Below are positions 40,395-41,919 of a DNA stretch of 41,919 bases, one piece after another. A model generated the notes under the pieces. The model saw only the letters and a list, made by a program, of their open reading frames with translations. It searched no databases and was not told where the DNA came from. The translations under genes and the position numbers were made by a program. Every line of letters starts with the position of its first letter. The stretch's first letter is position 1. Source of the DNA: an uncultured Oscillospiraceae bacterium (lineage in GTDB: Bacteria > Bacillota_A > Clostridia > Oscillospirales > Acutalibacteraceae); contig CAJUTL010000024.1 of NCBI GenBank assembly GCA_910589395.1, forward strand, positions 1-41,919, given 5' to 3'.

Positions 40395-40868
40395 ATGAAA
40401 TTTTTAGAAAGCATCGGAAAAGCAGTAGGAGACGCCGCCGGCTTTTTGGGGGAAAAGAACCGCAAGGCTGCGTATCTCAACCGCATTCGCACGGTGATCC
40501 GCTGTGAGGAAGCGGCGGCGGAAAAGGAATATCTGGCCTTGGGACGTTATTATTACAACAATCTGCGGGATCAGAACAATCCGGTAACAGAAGCGCACTG
40601 CGCGGAGCTGGAGGCTATTGAGGGCCGCTTGGAAAAGGCGCTGGATCAGCTGGAGCAGTTTTATCAGGCGGACAGCAAAGAAGCGGCTTCTGTAGGGATC
40701 ATCGTCGGCGCGGACGGTCCCACAGCTGTTTATGTGCGGGATGGCGAGGCCGAGGAGATCACCCTGGAGGATGTAAAGCGTTTTGACCACGATCCGACAA
40801 AGGCGGCGGAAGAGGCTCCCGTACCCGCGCAGCCGGACGAAAACGCCGGCCTGCCTTTTGAAGGCTGA
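40395..40868 (+). CDS. Uncharacterised protein with GADGPT motif
   Basis: A 157-residue soluble protein. Residues 1-95 are mostly helical with a heptad-like pattern (IGKAVGDAAGFLGEKNRKAAYLN; LEAIEGRLEKALDQLEQFY). Then comes SVGIIVGADGPTAVYV, in which GADGPT matches the motif of sodium-pumping decarboxylase beta subunits, although this protein has no membrane helices. The tail is acidic and Pro-rich (PVPAQPDENAGLPFEG). AAAAGGAG fixes the start. It precedes the CpXC gene by 29 bases and both are probably co-transcribed. Function unknown. Confidence 0.8.
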   Translation: MKFLESIGKAVGDAAGFLGEKNRKAAYLNRIRTVIRCEEAAAEKEYLALGRYYYNNLRDQNNPVTEAHCAELEAIEGRLEKALDQLEQFYQADSKEAASVGIIVGADGPTAVYVRDGEAEEITLEDVKRFDHDPTKAAEEAPVPAQPDENAGLPFEG

Positions 40869-40897
40869 TCGAGCCGGGCTTTGGAGGGAATGCGGGA

Positions 40898-41533
40898 ATG
40901 TCTACGGAAATTATCAAGGATATCATCTGTCCTCAATGCGGGGAGTCTCAGAAATATCAGCTGTTTTCCAGCATCAATGTCAGGGAGAACCCGGAATTCA
41001 AGCAGAAGATCCTGGAGGAAACCCTGTTTGACTGGCGCTGTAAACGCTGCAACTATTTTGCGGCCATGGCGTACCCTTTTATTTATACCGACCCGGTGGC
41101 CGGTTATGTGATCAGTACCGCTCCCATGGGCACCAACGGCGCGGTAGAGCCCACAGAGGCGGTAAAGGATTACGTCAAGCGCAGCGTAAAAAACCTGGCA
41201 GAGCTGAAGGAAAAGATCCTTACCTTTGATGCGGGCTATGACGATGTGGCGGTAGAGCTGGTGAAAAACGCTCTTTGCGGCATCATTAAAAATACGTATC
41301 AGGTCAGTAGGGTACACGCCTATTTCAGCCGGATCAATGAAAAGGAGGGGGAAATGGAGTTCGCCATTTTCCTGCCCAGAAAAACAGAGCCGGTGTATCA
41401 TTCCACCAAGCTGGACGTGTATAAGCAGTCCCAAGAGGTACTGCGCACCCTGGATTTTGTAGACCCGGAGGGCTTTATCCGGGTAGACGCCAAGCTGGCC
41501 CGGCAGATCATTGAGGAATACCAAAATATTTGA
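40898..41533 (+). CDS. CpXC domain protein
   Basis: A 211-residue protein with an N-terminal zinc-ribbon-like domain: CPQCG near residue 11 and CKRCN near residue 49, with QKYQLFSSINVRENPEFKQKIL between them, as in the CpXC family. The rest is a mixed alpha/beta region with no known motif. Family function is unknown. ATG at 40898 follows GGAGGG. It ends with a strong terminator, closing a two-gene unit with the GADGPT-motif protein. Confidence 0.85.
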   Translation: MSTEIIKDIICPQCGESQKYQLFSSINVRENPEFKQKILEETLFDWRCKRCNYFAAMAYPFIYTDPVAGYVISTAPMGTNGAVEPTEAVKDYVKRSVKNLAELKEKILTFDAGYDDVAVELVKNALCGIIKNTYQVSRVHAYFSRINEKEGEMEFAIFLPRKTEPVYHSTKLDVYKQSQEVLRTLDFVDPEGFIRVDAKLARQIIEEYQNI

Positions 41534-41577
41534 CGCAGAATAGCTGCGGGGGGATACAGCTTTCAAATGATAGAAAT

Positions 41578-41616
41578 CGGGGCAAGGCAGACTTTTCAGT
41601 TTGCCTTGCCCTTTTT
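41578..41616 (+). terminator. Terminator after the CpXC gene
   Basis: GGGCAAGGCA (41580-41589)/TGCCTTGCCC (41602-41611), then TTTTTG. Confidence 0.9.
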
Positions 41617-41639
41617 GTACACGGGCCGAAAACAGGGAG

Positions 41640-41919
41640 GCGTGCAAAGGGCAATTAGAAATGAGCAATGAGAAAGGGCAGAGCCCGGCGAATTGGAATT
41701 TAGCGGTTATCCGCTCACCTCCCACCTGTCATTCTGAACGAAGTGAAGAATCTCGTCCTTTGACCTTTTGCCCTGGAATTAAGGACGAGATTCTTCTTCA
41801 CTTCGTTCCTCAGAATGACAGGAGGGGACTAATCGATAAATTAGAATTTAGCGGTTGCCCGCTTACCTTCCACCTGTCATTCTGAACGAAGTGAAGAATC
41901 TCGTCCTTTGCCCTTTTGC
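41640..41919. repeat. Repeat array at the right edge
   Basis: Contains a CAATTAGAAATGAGCAATGAG tract (41650-41670), then two tandem copies (offset 148 bp) of a unit with TTAGCGGT-CCGCT, CCACCTGTCATTCTGAACG and a palindromic element: complete at 41727-41820, and cut by the window end at 41875-41919. No gene is seen. Confidence 0.8.
41727..41820. repeat. Palindromic intergenic repeat, copy 7
   Basis: TGTCATTCTGAACGAAGTGAAG at the left pairs with CTTCACTTCG...CAGAATGACA at the right; CTCGTCCTT and AAGGACGAG face each other in the middle. The most regular copy in the window. Confidence 0.85.

Overview
The window looks like a chromosomal segment of a spore-forming, anaerobic member of the Clostridia, probably an Oscillospiraceae/Ruminococcaceae-type gut bacterium. 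The grounds are the sporulation genes (ylbJ, yqfC, yqfD, a spoVAE-like gene), the Firmicutes cluster yqfC-yqfD-phoH-ybeY-dgkA-era-yqzL-recO, AGGAGG-type ribosome binding sites with many GTG and TTG starts, a moderate-to-high GC content, and a Feo iron system with a Cys-rich partner protein. Genus and species cannot be named from the sequence alone.

Layout. Positions 1-850 are a gene-free array of intergenic repeats. A P-loop kinase-like gene, a patatin-like phospholipase and trmB follow (0.85-3.1 kb). A carbohydrate-response cassette fills 3.1-11.8 kb: a YesN/YesM-type two-component system facing away from an ABC importer (lipoprotein and two permeases, no ATPase) and a family 2 glycoside hydrolase. 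The cassette is followed by a decayed second copy of the trmB 3' end, which looks like a scar of how the cassette arrived. Next come DUF2461 and an ECF-type sigma factor with a Cys-rich tail, a small Cys protein, and ylbJ. Divergent from ylbJ is the long housekeeping/sporulation run yqfC to recO, then mutS2, an HD-domain gene and rhaM (15.4-24.6 kb). pgpH and cdd, found in the Bacillus version of the cluster, are missing.

The PLP genes pdxST and the divergent MocR-type regulator pdxR occupy 25.1-28.4 kb, separated by another repeat array. Next are a membrane protein, an RNHCP protein, a TetR-flavodoxin operon with a near-perfect promoter overlapping a palindrome, and a histidine phosphatase. 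The iron operon feoA-feoA-feoB-Cys-rich protein (32.2-35.9 kb) is preceded by three similar GTTAG-N6-CTAAC palindromes and contains a 141-bp near-palindromic element between feoA2 and feoB. After that: a cell-wall amidase, tRNA-Arg(CCU), rpsT, a 49-residue membrane protein, an aldo/keto reductase, an isolated spoVAE-like gene, a NagD-type phosphatase, an unknown protein carrying a GADGPT motif, a CpXC protein, and more repeats to the window end.

The most unusual feature is the non-coding DNA. Intergenic gaps are built from a few recurring modules: a palindromic element with TGTCATTCTGA ends and interchangeable nested hairpins, a TAAATTCCAATTTA flank, hairpins of the TCACGGCAAAGCCGTGA type, and degenerate CTAAC or TCTAG tracts. 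A second small inverted-repeat family with TTAA ends lies upstream of two short genes (yqzL-like and the 49-aa gene). No CRISPR array, rRNA, transposase or prophage gene was found.
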